Origin: an uncultured Oscillospiraceae bacterium
GTDB taxonomy: Bacteria; Bacillota; Clostridia; Oscillospirales; Oscillospiraceae
Assembly (NCBI GenBank): GCA_900752285.1
Contig: CAADUW010000058.1
Location: forward strand, 1-26,402
Reading direction: 5' to 3'
Length of the DNA: 26,402 nucleotides
The notes below the pieces were generated by a model. That model saw only the letters and a list, made by a program, of their open reading frames with translations, was not told the DNA's origin and ran no database searches. Positions 15,946-24,680 of this stretch are shown here, one piece after another. Positions within the stretch are counted from its first letter, which is position 1, and each line of letters starts with the position of its first letter. Position numbers and translations under genes: made by a program.

Positions 15946-16627
15946 GACCTCTGCCAAGGCGGCATCCGCTGCCATGCTGGCGGACGGAATCCTGCTGGGG
16001 GAGAGCTACCAGAATACGGGGCTGACCCACAGCCAGACCCTGCTGTCCATGGCGGAAAGCCTGATGGAAAGCTGTGGGGTAAAGCCCGCTGACGTGGAAG
16101 CCGTGGGCGTAGCGGCGGGGCCCGGCTCTTTTACAGGAGTCCGGATCGGCGTTGCCGCAGCCAAGGGCTTTGCCTGGGGGCGGGAGCTTCCCTGCGTGGG
16201 CGTCAGCACCCTCGCCGCCATGGCGGTGGGGTTCGGCGCCTGGGACGGCTATGTCTGCCCGGTGATGGATGCCCGGCGCAGTCAGGTTTATAACGCTCTG
16301 TTCCGGGTCGATTGTGGAAAATACACAAGAGTGCGGGAAGATCGTGCCATTTCTCTCCGGGATTTGGGCGAGGATGTAAAAAATCTGGACAAACCGATTT
16401 TTCTGGTTGGAGATGGCAGTGTTTTGTGCTATAATACACTGTTGGAAACCGTGCCCGGTCTGGTCCTGCCGCCGGAGCACCGCCGTCACCAGCGCGCCTC
16501 CGGCGTGGCGCTGGAAGCGGCGCGGATTCTGGAAACCGGTGAGCGTCCTTCCGGGGCGGAGCTGGTTCCCAATTATCTGCGCCTGAGTCAGGCCGAGCGG
16601 GAACGGCTGGAACGGGAACAGAAGTAG
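15926..16627 (+). CDS. tsaB: tRNA threonylcarbamoyladenosine biosynthesis protein TsaB
   Basis: 233 aa. ATG 15926 with GGAAGGAG upstream is chosen over an earlier in-frame start inside tsaE. The N-terminal [18 protein letters not shown] and the [20 protein letters not shown] loop (about residues 69-88) are diagnostic of the TsaB/YeaZ ASKHA fold. TsaB is the non-catalytic scaffold that pairs with TsaD and recruits TsaE. In many Firmicutes rimI and tsaD follow. Here the next gene is upp, so tsaD must be elsewhere. The product is cytoplasmic. Confidence 0.94.
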   Translation: MKILAFETSAKAASAAMLADGILLGESYQNTGLTHSQTLLSMAESLMESCGVKPADVEAVGVAAGPGSFTGVRIGVAAAKGFAWGRELPCVGVSTLAAMAVGFGAWDGYVCPVMDARRSQVYNALFRVDCGKYTRVREDRAISLRDLGEDVKNLDKPIFLVGDGSVLCYNTLLETVPGLVLPPEHRRHQRASGVALEAARILETGERPSGAELVPNYLRLSQAERERLEREQK

Positions 16628-16676
16628 ATCCGTATATCACCCGAGAGGGACAACAATAGAAAAGGAGTCTATCACT

Positions 16677-17306
16677 ATGACAGAAGTACATGTTTTGGAG
16701 CATCCGCTGATCCAGCACAAGTTGGCAATCCTGCGGAATAAGGACACCAGCGTTAAGGAATTCCGGGAACTGGTCGGCGAGATCGCGGGACTGATGTGCT
16801 ATGAGGCTACCCGGAAGCTGCCCACCGAAGAGGTGGAAGTGGAGACTCCTGTGGGACTTGCCAAGTGCCATGTGCTGGCGGGCAAGAAGCTGGCCATCGT
16901 TCCCGTTCTGCGGGCGGGCCTCGGCATGGTGGACAACATAGTGGACCTGATCCCCTCCGCAAAGATCGGCCATATCGGCCTGTACCGGGATCCCGAGACC
17001 CACAAGCCTGTGGAATATTACTGCAAGCTGCCCGAGGATGTGGCAAACCGTCAGGTTTTCGTGGTGGATCCCATGCTGGCCACCGGCGGCAGCGCAGTTG
17101 CAGCCATTGACTTCCTGAAGGAGCACGGCTGCAAGAACATCATCATGATGAATATTATTGCCGCTCCCGAAGGCGTGAAGGCGGTTCAGGAGGCGCACCC
17201 CGATGTGGAGCTATATCTGGCGGCAATGGACGAGCGGCTCAATGAGCACGCCTACATTGTTCCCGGACTGGGCGATGCCGGCGACCGGATCTTCGGTACC
17301 AAGTAA
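16677..17306 (+). CDS. upp: uracil phosphoribosyltransferase
   Basis: 209 aa, ATG 16677 after AAAGGAG. It catalyses uracil + PRPP to UMP + PPi. Full-length match: the N-terminal [34 protein letters not shown] (about residues 75-90), the PRPP loop [16 protein letters not shown] (125-140) and the C-terminal uracil-binding [16 protein letters not shown]. It lies 49 bases after tsaB. Codon bias is stronger than in tsaB, resembling psuG. It connects with PsuG, which generates uracil, and with Udk at 18338, which makes the same product from uridine. A strong terminator follows. Confidence 0.97.
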   Translation: MTEVHVLEHPLIQHKLAILRNKDTSVKEFRELVGEIAGLMCYEATRKLPTEEVEVETPVGLAKCHVLAGKKLAIVPVLRAGLGMVDNIVDLIPSAKIGHIGLYRDPETHKPVEYYCKLPEDVANRQVFVVDPMLATGGSAVAAIDFLKEHGCKNIIMMNIIAAPEGVKAVQEAHPDVELYLAAMDERLNEHAYIVPGLGDAGDRIFGTK

Positions 17307-17318
17307 AAAACAGGGATT

Positions 17319-17355
17319 TCTCCGCACGCCGGAATACGGTGTGCGGAGATTTTTT
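17319..17355 (+). terminator. Rho-independent terminator of upp
   Basis: The 13-bp arms TCTCCGCACGCCG (17319-17331) and CGGTGTGCGGAGA (17337-17349) contain one G-U pair and are followed by six T. It lies 12 bases after the stop. The 140 bases between it and the murI promoter show nothing recognisable. Confidence 0.9.
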
Positions 17356-17498
17356 GCGGAAAATGCGGCGAACTCCACAAGGCTCCTCCGATGCCCTGGC
17401 CCGCTTTGCGGATATTTCAGGATGTCCCGAAGGGACTCCAAAACGATCCACGTTCCGCAGCCAATTTGTACCGGTGCAAAATTCCTCCCCGCGGGCCA

Positions 17499-17527
17499 TT
17501 GAATCCGGGAAGATTTTCTGGTATGAT
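17499..17527 (+). promoter_or_regulatory. promoter of the murI-udk-HAD-DUF89-fumC operon
   Basis: TTGAAT (17499-17504), 17 bases, TATGAT (17522-17527), with a TGG extended -10 at 17519-17521. The leader to the start at 17561 is about 27 bases. Confidence 0.75.
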
Positions 17528-17560
17528 GTAGAAAACAGGAAAAACAAGTCAGGTGAGACC

Positions 17561-18331
17561 ATGAGCAACAAATGTGATCCCATTGCGGTGTTTGATTCCG
17601 GAGTGGGGGGGATTAGCGTTCTGCGGTACCTGATCCGGCAGATGCCGGGGGAACGTTTCTGGTACTACGGTGATTCGGCTAACGCGCCCTATGGCACCCG
17701 CTCCCGGGATACGGTGCGGGCGCTGACCTTTGCGGCACTTCGCCCGATGCTGGAGCGGGGGGTAAAGGCGGTCGTCGTTGCCTGCAATACGGCAACCTCC
17801 GCGGCCATTACCGCCCTTCGGGAGGCTTACCCCGATACCATTATCATCGGCATTGAGCCTGCCCTGAAGCTGGCGGCGGATCATTTTCCCGGCGGAAATA
17901 TCGGCGTCATGGCAACGCCCATGACCTTGCGGGAGGAGAAGTTTTCCGAGCTCCTGCACCGCTGCGGAGAGCATGCTCATGTGACATTGCTGCCGGCTCC
18001 CGAAATCGTAGAGCTGGTGGAGGCAGGGAAGGGAGATTCTCCGGAAATGGATATCCTGCTGCAAAAGCTGCTGGGATCCTACCGGGGAAAGCTGGACGCA
18101 GTGGTCCTGGGCTGCACCCATTACCCCTTCGCTTCGGCTGCCATCTCCCGGGTGCTGGGGGCCCATACCGTCCTTCTGGACGGCGGCGAGGGCACTGCCC
18201 GGGAAACGGAGCGGCGTCTGGCGGCGGCGAACCTTCTGGAACACGGAGAAGGTTCCCTTCTGGTGGAGAACAGCCGGAAGGATCGGAAAATCATCGATCT
18301 GTGCTACAGTTTGCTTGGAATGAAGGAGTGA
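17561..18331 (+). CDS. murI: glutamate racemase
   Basis: 256 aa. ATG 17561 follows AGGTGAG; the frame is open further upstream but without a ribosome site. It interconverts L- and D-glutamate for peptidoglycan. The two catalytic cysteines are present in VACNTATSA (Cys75) and LGCTHYPF (Cys185), with VFDSGVGGISVLRYL at the N-terminus, YYGDSANAPYGTRS, and a GIEPALK loop. It is the first gene of a tightly packed five-gene run, only 6 bases before udk. The mixed functions downstream suggest a housekeeping operon rather than a single pathway. Confidence 0.95.
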   Translation: MSNKCDPIAVFDSGVGGISVLRYLIRQMPGERFWYYGDSANAPYGTRSRDTVRALTFAALRPMLERGVKAVVVACNTATSAAITALREAYPDTIIIGIEPALKLAADHFPGGNIGVMATPMTLREEKFSELLHRCGEHAHVTLLPAPEIVELVEAGKGDSPEMDILLQKLLGSYRGKLDAVVLGCTHYPFASAAISRVLGAHTVLLDGGEGTARETERRLAAANLLEHGEGSLLVENSRKDRKIIDLCYSLLGMKE

Positions 18332-18337
18332 AGTACC

Positions 18338-18976
18338 ATGGAAGACAACATTCTGGTCATCGGTATCGCCGGCGGAACCGGCAGCGGAAAAACGACCCTG
18401 ATGAAGAATCTGATTTCCCGGTTCGAGGACGATGTGACGGTCATCAGCCACGATAATTATTACAAGCGCCACGACGATATTCCCTATGAGGAACGCTGCA
18501 AGCTGAATTACGATGAACCGGCGGCGTTTGATACCAGCCTCATGGTTTACCATCTGGACCAGCTGCGCCATGGGCATGCCATCGAGTGCCCGGTGTATGA
18601 CTTTACCGTCCATAACCGTTCGGAGGAGACCATCCACATTGTCCCCCGGCAGGTCATCATTGTGGAGGGGATCCTGATTTTTGAGAACGAGGATCTGCGC
18701 AACCTGATGGACATCCGGATCTTTGTGGATACGGATGCGGATATCCGCCTGTGCCGCCGGATCAAGCGGGACGTGAATAAGCGGGGCAGGACCCTCGAAA
18801 GCGTGCTGGAGCAGTACCAGCAGACCGTCAAGCCCATGCATGAGCAATACGTGGAGCCCAGCAAGAAGTTTGCCCACATTGTGGTTCCGGAGGGTGGCAA
18901 GAATCTGGTGGCGCTGGATATGATCGTGGGCAGAATTCAGCGGCACCTGAAGGAGTCGGAAACGGATGAAGTATGA
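18338..18976 (+). CDS. udk: uridine kinase
   Basis: 212 aa, ATG 18338 with GGAGTGAAG upstream. It phosphorylates uridine (and cytidine) to the monophosphate. P-loop GGTGSGKTT (residues 12-20), VISHDNYYKRHDDIPYEERC (substrate-binding Asp/Tyr region), NYDEPAAFDT, YDFTVHNR, VEGILIFENEDL, and the lid RRIKRDVNKRGRT. Length is standard for Udk. It overlaps the HAD gene by 11 bases. It complements upp and psuG in pyrimidine salvage, although it lies in a different transcription unit. Confidence 0.95.
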   Translation: MEDNILVIGIAGGTGSGKTTLMKNLISRFEDDVTVISHDNYYKRHDDIPYEERCKLNYDEPAAFDTSLMVYHLDQLRHGHAIECPVYDFTVHNRSEETIHIVPRQVIIVEGILIFENEDLRNLMDIRIFVDTDADIRLCRRIKRDVNKRGRTLESVLEQYQQTVKPMHEQYVEPSKKFAHIVVPEGGKNLVALDMIVGRIQRHLKESETDEV

Positions 18977-19607
18977 GAGCCTGATTCTGGATATTGACGG
19001 GACTCTGTGGGACTCCCGTGCGCTGGTGGCGGAGGGTTATAACCTCCAGCTGCGGGCGGAGGGACTGGAGTTGTTCTGCGTCAGCGCCGAACAGCTGAAG
19101 CCCCTTTTTGGCAAGGTCATGACGGAAATTGCCGACAGCATCTTTGCACAGGTGCCGCCGGAGCAGCGCTATCCCCTGATGGAGCGCTGTATGGCCCGGG
19201 AAAATCGGTACCTTCACGAAAACCCCTGCCGGATTGGCTACCCCGGGGTGCGGGAAACACTGGAGGCTCTGAGCCGGAATCACCGGCTATTTATCGTCAG
19301 CAACAGTCAGCAGGGCTACCCGGAGCTGTGCATGGAAAAGCTGGGCTTGCAGGACCTGATCCGGGCGCATCTGTGCTTCGGGGACACAGGCACGGACAAG
19401 GGCACCACCATCCGGATCCTGATGGAGCGGCAGGGCATTGACTCCGCCGCCTACATCGGCGATACCGAGGGAGACCGGGAAGCCGCCCGGAAAGCCGGGA
19501 TCGACTTCCTCTGGGCGGCTTACGGCTTCGGCACGGTGGCGGATTTTGCGGAGAAGCTGAACGCCCCGGCGGATCTGCTGCGGCTTGAAAGGGAGGGACG
19601 GCTGTGA
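18966..19607 (+). CDS. HAD family phosphatase (phosphoglycolate phosphatase/PGMB-like)
   Basis: 213 aa, ATG 18966 inside the end of udk. All four HAD motifs are visible: DIDGTLWDS with nucleophile Asp9 and Asp11, IVSNSQQGY (motif II), the Lys of TDKGTTI (motif III) and YIGDTEGDREAARKAG (motif IV). An alpha-helical cap lies between motifs I and II, in the style of subfamily I. The substrate cannot be read from sequence; small phosphorylated metabolites are usual. Its 4-base overlap with the DUF89 gene, also a probable phosphatase, suggests joint expression and perhaps metabolite repair. That role is inference. Confidence 0.88.
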   Translation: MKYESLILDIDGTLWDSRALVAEGYNLQLRAEGLELFCVSAEQLKPLFGKVMTEIADSIFAQVPPEQRYPLMERCMARENRYLHENPCRIGYPGVRETLEALSRNHRLFIVSNSQQGYPELCMEKLGLQDLIRAHLCFGDTGTDKGTTIRILMERQGIDSAAYIGDTEGDREAARKAGIDFLWAAYGFGTVADFAEKLNAPADLLRLEREGRL

Positions 19608-20479
19608 GCATTGCGATGGATGCCCGGTGCTACGAGTGCTCTCTGCGCCGGAATCTGGAAACCGCCCGGAAACTGGGCAGCGAGGAAGAGGCGACCCGCT
19701 TTGCCCGGGCGCTGATGGAGTTGATGCTGAAGCTGCCGGAGGGCGCGCCGTCTCCCTGCCTGGGACCGGGGGTGGCGGACCTGTTTCATGAGATTTACGG
19801 ACTGCCGCTGGACCGCTTCCGGGCGGAAAAGGAGCAGTCCAACCGGTTTGTGTTGGAGCGGCTGGAAGAGATCCGCACCCGGGCAGAGCGGGCGGCAGAC
19901 CCGGTTTTGGCGGGGCTGCAATTTTCCATTCTTGGAAACTATCTGGATTTTTCCGCTTTGCAGGGACAGGTGGATTTTGAAAAGCTGGACGAAATGCTGG
20001 ACTCCGCGCTGGAAATGAAGCTGGATACGGCGGTCTATTCCGGTTTTCTGGGAGAGCTGGAAGGAAGAAAGAAGCTGCTGTATGTGACGGATAACGCCGG
20101 AGAGATCGGCTTTGACCGGGTTTTTGCGGAGATTCTGCAAAAGGCGTATCCGGAGCTTTCCATTACCTTCTGCGTCCGGGGCGACGTGATTCTGAACGAC
20201 GCGACCCGGGAAGATGCTGCCGCGGTGGGAATCCCCTTCCCGGTGATCGACAACGGGAACCGGGTGGGCGGAACCATGCTGGACCGGCTGAGTGAAGAAG
20301 CCCGGGAAGCCATGGCGTCGGCGGATGTGATCCTTGCCAAGGGCATGGGCAACGTGGAGACCATGCTGGGCTGCGGCCTGAATGTATACTATGCGTTTCT
20401 TGTCAAGTGTCCCCGTTTTGTGGCTATTTTTGACAAGCCCATGCTGACCCCCATGCTGGTCCATGAGACTGCACGCTGA
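19604..20479 (+). CDS. DUF89/ARMT1-like protein, probable metal-dependent damage-control phosphatase
   Basis: 291 aa. The GTG start at 19604 overlaps the HAD stop (GTGA) and has GGGAGGGAC ahead; ATG 19616 is an alternative. The N-terminal ARCYECSLR has a CxxC pair (Cys9, Cys12). YVTDNAGEIGFDRVFAEIL is the family's metal-binding Asp-Asn motif, followed by IDNGNRVGGTML and ILAKGMGNVETM. DUF89 proteins hydrolyse harmful phosphorylated sugars or cofactor intermediates; the actual substrate here is unknown. Position between a HAD phosphatase and fumarase fits a metabolite-repair role but does not prove it. It lies 16 bases before fumC. Confidence 0.87.
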   Translation: MSIAMDARCYECSLRRNLETARKLGSEEEATRFARALMELMLKLPEGAPSPCLGPGVADLFHEIYGLPLDRFRAEKEQSNRFVLERLEEIRTRAERAADPVLAGLQFSILGNYLDFSALQGQVDFEKLDEMLDSALEMKLDTAVYSGFLGELEGRKKLLYVTDNAGEIGFDRVFAEILQKAYPELSITFCVRGDVILNDATREDAAAVGIPFPVIDNGNRVGGTMLDRLSEEAREAMASADVILAKGMGNVETMLGCGLNVYYAFLVKCPRFVAIFDKPMLTPMLVHETAR

Positions 20480-20495
20480 AAAGGAGCGAGGAACT

Positions 20496-21872
20496 ATGGA
20501 ATATCGGATCGAGCATGACTCCATGGGGCCGGTTCAGGTCCCGGCGGACAAATACTGGGGCGCTCAGACTCAGCGAAGCCATGAGAATTTTCCCATTGGT
20601 GTGGGACTTGAAACCATGCCGGTGGAGATCATCCGCGCCTTCGCCATTCTGAAAAAGGCGGCGGCAATGGCGAACCATACGCTGCGCCCGGAGAAAATGA
20701 CGGATGAAAAGCAGGATGTGATCTGCCGGGTCTGCGACGAAATTCTGGAAGGAAAGCTGGATGCCCATTTCCCGCTGGTAGTGTGGCAGACCGGTTCCGG
20801 AACCCAGTCCAATATGAATGCCAACGAGGTCATTGCCAACCGGGGCAACGCGTTGGCGGGGAAAAAGCTCCTGCACCCCAATGATGACATCAACATGTCT
20901 CAGTCCTCCAACGATACCTTCCCCACCGCCATGCACATCGCGGCTGCAATGGCGCTGGAAAACCGGGTGCTCCCTGCCGTGAACCGGCTGATTGAGACCA
21001 TGCTTCGGCTGGAGAAAGAGAATGCCGGGATCGTCAAGTCCGGGCGGACCCATTTGCAGGATGCGACCCCTATTGGATTTTCTCAGGAAATTTCCGGCTG
21101 GCGCACCAGTCTGGAGCGCAGCCGGGACCTGATTGCCCTGTCCCTGCCTCCGCTGCGGGAGCTGGCACTGGGCGGAACCGCCGTGGGAACGGGACTGAAT
21201 GCACCCCGGGGCTTTGACGCATTGGCGGCGGAGAACATTTCCGCCATTACGGGAAAATTCTTTACCGCTGCTCCCAACAAGTTCCATGCTCTGACCTCCA
21301 AAGATGAGCTGGTGTTTGCCCACGGCGCACTGAAAGCGCTGGCGGCAGACCTGATGAAAATTGCCAATGATATCCGCTGGCTGGCGTCCGGCCCCCGGGA
21401 CGGACTGGGTGAAATCTTCATTCCGGAAAACGAACCCGGTTCTTCCATCATGCCCGGAAAGGTCAATCCGACCCAGTGCGAGGCGGTGACCATGGTGGCC
21501 GTACAGGTCATGGGCAACGACACGGCAGTGGGCATTGCCGCGTCTCAGGGAAATTTTGAGCTGAATGTGTTCATGCCTGTGCTTGCCTACAATTTCCTGC
21601 AATCCGTCCGGCTTCTGGCGGAAGCCATGGATTCCTTTGACCGGAACTGTGTCAGCGGTATCCGGGCCAACCGGGAGAAAATGGACCGGAACCTGCGGGA
21701 GTCCTTGATGCTTGTCACGGCGCTGAATCCTTATATCGGCTACGAAAACGGTGCGAAAACCGCAAAGCTTGCCTATCGGGAGAATATCTCTCTCCGGGAA
21801 GCCTGCCTCCGGCTGGGATTTCTGACCGCCGAGGAATTTGACCGGGTGTTTCACCCGGAACAGATGATCTGA
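20496..21872 (+). CDS. fumC: fumarate hydratase, class II
   Basis: 458 aa. ATG 20496 (MEYRIEHDSMG) follows AAGGAGCGAGG; an upstream in-frame start lacks a site. It interconverts fumarate and malate. Class II features: WGAQTQRSHENF, WQTGSGTQSNMNANEV, SGRTHLQDATPI with the active-site His, and the signature GSSIMPGKVNPTQCEA (residues 315-330) carrying the mobile-loop catalytic Ser. It needs no Fe-S cluster and so is oxygen tolerant. It is the last gene of the run. Aspartase shares the fold, but the ALxGTAVGTGLN and NMNANEV details favour fumarase. Confidence 0.93.
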   Translation: MEYRIEHDSMGPVQVPADKYWGAQTQRSHENFPIGVGLETMPVEIIRAFAILKKAAAMANHTLRPEKMTDEKQDVICRVCDEILEGKLDAHFPLVVWQTGSGTQSNMNANEVIANRGNALAGKKLLHPNDDINMSQSSNDTFPTAMHIAAAMALENRVLPAVNRLIETMLRLEKENAGIVKSGRTHLQDATPIGFSQEISGWRTSLERSRDLIALSLPPLRELALGGTAVGTGLNAPRGFDALAAENISAITGKFFTAAPNKFHALTSKDELVFAHGALKALAADLMKIANDIRWLASGPRDGLGEIFIPENEPGSSIMPGKVNPTQCEAVTMVAVQVMGNDTAVGIAASQGNFELNVFMPVLAYNFLQSVRLLAEAMDSFDRNCVSGIRANREKMDRNLRESLMLVTALNPYIGYENGAKTAKLAYRENISLREACLRLGFLTAEEFDRVFHPEQMI

Positions 21873-21876
21873 CAGC

Positions 21877-21914
21877 TTTCCGCCGGGCCTGCCTCCCGGC
21901 AGACCCGGCGGAAA
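21877..21914 (+). terminator. terminator after fumC
   Basis: The arms TTTCCGCCGGG (21877-21887) and CCCGGCGGAAA (21904-21914) pair perfectly. The following AATTATTCC is only weakly T-rich. It separates fumC from the tRNA promoter that begins 9 bases later. Confidence 0.7.
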
Positions 21915-21923
21915 AATTATTCC

Positions 21924-21951
21924 TTGACATTTCGGGAATCTGTGCTATAAT
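21924..21951 (+). promoter_or_regulatory. promoter of tRNA-Val
   Basis: TTGACA (21924-21929), 16 bases, TATAAT (21946-21951), with a TGC extended -10. The tRNA 5' end follows 18 bases after the -10 box. Confidence 0.9.
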
Positions 21952-21968
21952 ACTTCCAGTCCTGACAT

Positions 21969-22045
21969 GGAGGCTTAGCTCAGCTGGTTAGAGCGCATGC
22001 TTCACACGCATGAGGTCACAGGTTCGAGTCCCGTAGTCTCCACCA
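21969..22045 (+). tRNA. tRNA-Val (anticodon CAC)
   Basis: 77 bases including an encoded CCA. The acceptor stem GGAGGCT/AGTCTCC has one G-U pair. The D arm is GCTC/GAGC. The anticodon stem CATGC/GCATG holds loop TTCACAC, giving anticodon CAC, which reads GTG. The T arm ACAGG/CCCGT has TTCGAGT in the loop and one A-C mismatch. Discriminator A. It stands alone, with its own promoter and terminator. Confidence 0.95.
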
Positions 22046-22053
22046 AACATAAG

Positions 22054-22096
22054 AAATCCGAACTTCTTCCCTGTGGGGGATGGGTTCGGATTTTTT
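22054..22096 (+). terminator. Rho-independent terminator of tRNA-Val
   Basis: The perfect arms AAATCCGAAC (22054-22063) and GTTCGGATTT (22084-22093) are followed by a run of T to 22096. Confidence 0.88.
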
Positions 22097-22231
22097 GTTT
22101 ATGTTAGGGATCTTTCCTATTAAATACCGATTGGGAACCCGGACAGCGTAACCCAAACAAAAAAGTTTTTGTAAGCGCTCAACAACCACCCGTCTATAAA
22201 ACATGCAGGCCCGCAACCAAGGGCCTGCATG

Positions 22232-23860
22232 TTAGTCAAGATACGTATTCACATAAGCATCAGAATTCTTTACGCCGAATTCCTGCTGAATATATGGTGC
22301 CCAAGGCATGAACGATTCCAATTCTTCGTGGGATTGGTTTTTTCCCAGGTACGGCAGCTCCACCAACACATGCTGGAGATAGGCAAAGGGCTCAATACCG
22401 TTTGCCTTTGCACTTTCCACCAGGGAATACACAATGGCGCTGGCCTCAGCTCCTTTTGTGGTATCGCAAAACAGCCAGTTCTTTCTGCCAAGGGTAAAGG
22501 GGCGGATGGCGTTCTCTGCCAGGTTGTTGGAGATCGGCACCTCGCCGTTAGATAGGGATGCTGTGAGCTGCTGCTTTTGGTTCAGACTGTAGCGCACCGC
22601 TTCTTCCAGTTTGCTGCCCTTTTCCGGGTGGATTGTTTTTAGCCACGCATAATACTCCTCCAGAAGGGGCAGTTCCTTGTTCTGGCGGTATTCCTGGCGA
22701 TATTTGGGTTTATAGGCAGCGCATTTCCGCTCCTGTGCAAACAGCTTGTTGCAGTATTGGAAGCCAACAGCGGCTTTACTGTTTTTTACCGTTGCGCCCT
22801 CCGGCATTGCTTCCCGCCATTTTCTTCTGGCGTGAGACCAGCAGCCGCAATGGGTGACCTGGGTAAGCAGGTTATAGCCCTGGTAGCCGTCCGTCACGAG
22901 AGCACCGGTAAAGCCTTTCAGGAATGCCTCCGGCCGCTTTCCGCTGCGGTCCGGCTGGTACTCAAAGAGGCGCACCTGGTGCCGGATCAGGGCGGCGCTG
23001 GCATACAGCCACATCCGGGATTCCGAGGTCGCGGGTTTCCCGTCCTCCTTCAGCACCTGCACAACGGTCTCATCTGCGTGGATCACGGAATGGATCAGAA
23101 GCTCCTGCTTCATGTGCTTGTACAGAGGTTTCAGCCAACTCTGACTGCACTGGATCACCCAGTTTGCCATGGTGGCACGGCTGAGGGAAATCCCTTCTCT
23201 GGCCCACATCTATTCCTGTCTGGCCAGGGGCAGGCCATCCACATACTTCTGGGTCATGATGTACGCCACAGTCGAGGGCGAGGCCAAGGAATGCTTCATA
23301 AGCGGGACCGGCGGTTTCACGGTCACGATATGGGCAAAGCCCGTATCCTTTTCGCAGCTGTCGCAGGCATAGGTAACGGCGTAATAAGCCAGCAGCTTGA
23401 TTTGCTTGGGAATGATCTGCATTTCATGGCGCAGGAATTTTTTGCCAATGGGCTTCATTTTTCCGCCGCATTTGCCGCAGACCAGTTGGTCTTCCGGCAG
23501 TTCCAGAAGCACTTCCTCTTCCGGGAGGCCGTTCAGCATCTCGGCCTGGCTGCGCTTCTTCTTCCGCTCATGCTGAGGAATCAGAATGGTATCCGGGGTC
23601 GGCTCCTCCACCTTGGGGGCTTGCTCTTTTTCTGCTTCATTGAAAAAGCTGGCCTGGTCATGCAGAACATAGCTGTTTTTCTCGCTGGACTGACCGAACC
23701 TGGCCCTCTGGGCATTGGCAAAGACCTCATTCATGTGCTCCAGCTTCCGCTTCAGTTCCGCATTTTCCTTCTGAAGCAGTTCAACAGAATCTGCCAGCGG
23801 GCGAATCAGCTCCGCTACTTCCGCGGCGGTGTATGTACTTTTTTTATCCGCTGCGGCCAT
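22232..23860 (-). pseudogene. tnpC: IS66 transposase TnpC, interrupted by an in-frame amber codon
   Basis: The reading frame from ATG 23860 (site AGGGGTG) runs 216 codons to TAG at 23210-23212. It continues in the same frame for 325 codons (MWAREGISLSRATMANWVIQ), a total matching full-length IS66 transposases. The residue at the stop is usually Gln or Lys in this LARQE-x-MWAREG stretch, so one C-to-T change (CAG to TAG) would explain it. The N-terminal part has a coiled coil (ELIRPLADSVELLQKENAEL) and the zinc-binding CGKCGGKMK. The C-terminal part has the DDE residues (HADETVVQVLKEDG, VTDGYQGYN, NNLAENAIRPFTLGRKNW). ATG 23209 right after the stop has no good ribosome site. The element is probably inactive unless the stop is suppressed. 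Confidence 0.88.
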
Positions 23861-23886
23861 AGTTTTCACCCCTGAAAAGTAGATTG

Positions 23887-23918
23887 ATCCTGGATTTATT
23901 ATATCATAAATCCAGGAT
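23887..23918 (-). promoter_or_regulatory. 13-bp inverted repeat between tnpB and tnpC
   Basis: ATCCTGGATTTAT (23887-23899) and ATAAATCCAGGAT (23906-23918), perfect, with a 6-base loop, lie 27 bases before the tnpC start. It could attenuate transcription or control tnpC translation. Confidence 0.5.
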
Positions 23919-23956
23919 AAAGTACAGAAAAATATGCGGTTTTTAGAATATTTTCG

Positions 23957-24310
23957 TCAGAACAAATCCTTGGGCTTTCCTTTGCGGATGGCTGTTTTCT
24001 GCTCTATTCGGAGTCCTTCCATGAGCCAGCGGAAGCTCTGGGGATCCAGCAGCTTCAGCTCCGCCTCTGACCTGGGCCACTGAAATCTGCCGTTGGACAG
24101 CCGCTTGTACAGAAGAATATAGCCGTCTCCTGTCCAGTACAGTGCCTTAATTCGGTCTGTCCTGCGGCCACAGAACAGAAATAGGCTTTCTTCATTCAGC
24201 TGGCCACCATACTGCTGGGTCACCACTGCGGCCAGTCCGTCAATCCCAAGACGGAGGTCTGTGTAGCCGCAGGCAATGTAGTAGCTGCGGACTTTGGACA
24301 GATCCATCAT
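23957..24310 (-). CDS. tnpB: IS66 accessory protein TnpB
   Basis: 117 aa. The start at 24310 overlaps the tnpA stop (ATGA); a second Met follows directly, so 24307 is also possible. Family hallmarks: YIACGYTDLRLGIDGLAAVV, SLFLFCGRRTDRIKALYW, GDGYILLYKRLSNGRFQWP. TnpB is required with TnpA and TnpC for IS66 transposition; its molecular role is not settled. Intact. Confidence 0.95.
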   Translation of the reverse strand: MMDLSKVRSYYIACGYTDLRLGIDGLAAVVTQQYGGQLNEESLFLFCGRRTDRIKALYWTGDGYILLYKRLSNGRFQWPRSEAELKLLDPQSFRWLMEGLRIEQKTAIRKGKPKDLF

Positions 24311-24627
24311 AGCGATTGAATGGAGCGAAGCAAGGCCACAACGGCATCCATATCCACGCCATCCGGCAACTTCATCTCTGCTCCCCGGTAGTGAATCTCA
24401 AGAATACTGTCTTTTGCCGGCAGTGATTCCAGTTGTACCAGTTGTGGTGCGGTAGCCCCAACCATCTGCGTTCGTAGCTTCTTTAGCCAATAGTAAAAAC
24501 TTTTCTCAGAAATCCCACGCTGTTGGCAGAATTCCCGCTTTGTCAATCCGCTGGCACTGCATTCTTGTATGAGCATTGCCCATTCCTGTGCCCGATACGC
24601 ATCCCGCACCGCTAATACTTCTCCCAT
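24307..24627 (-). CDS. tnpA: IS66 accessory protein TnpA
   Basis: 106 aa, start at 24627. It holds a helix-turn-helix of the Tc3/transposase_8 type (LTKREFCQQRGISEKSFYYW, residues 28-47) and a C-terminal stretch LPDGVDMDAVVALLRSI typical of IS66 OrfA. It is the first gene of the IS66 operon and is translationally coupled to tnpB. Intact. Confidence 0.93.
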   Translation of the reverse strand: MGEVLAVRDAYRAQEWAMLIQECSASGLTKREFCQQRGISEKSFYYWLKKLRTQMVGATAPQLVQLESLPAKDSILEIHYRGAEMKLPDGVDMDAVVALLRSIQSL

Positions 24628-24649
24628 TTGACACCATCCCTGTTTCGTT

Positions 24650-24680
24650 TCTCGAAAAACTCACCGTGAGTTTTTCGAGA
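24650..24680 (-). promoter_or_regulatory. perfect 31-base palindrome in the IS66 leader
   Basis: 15-base arms TCTCGAAAAACTCAC (24650-24664) and the complement (24666-24680) share a single central base. It lies 22 bases upstream of the tnpA start, between the inverted repeat and the gene, where a repressor site or transcript hairpin limiting transposition would sit. Confidence 0.55.

Noticed and set aside
21969..22045. tRNA-Val as the attachment site of the mobile element
   Set aside because: Serine recombinases of this type rarely use tRNA genes, and no copy of the tRNA 3' end is seen near the recombinase.
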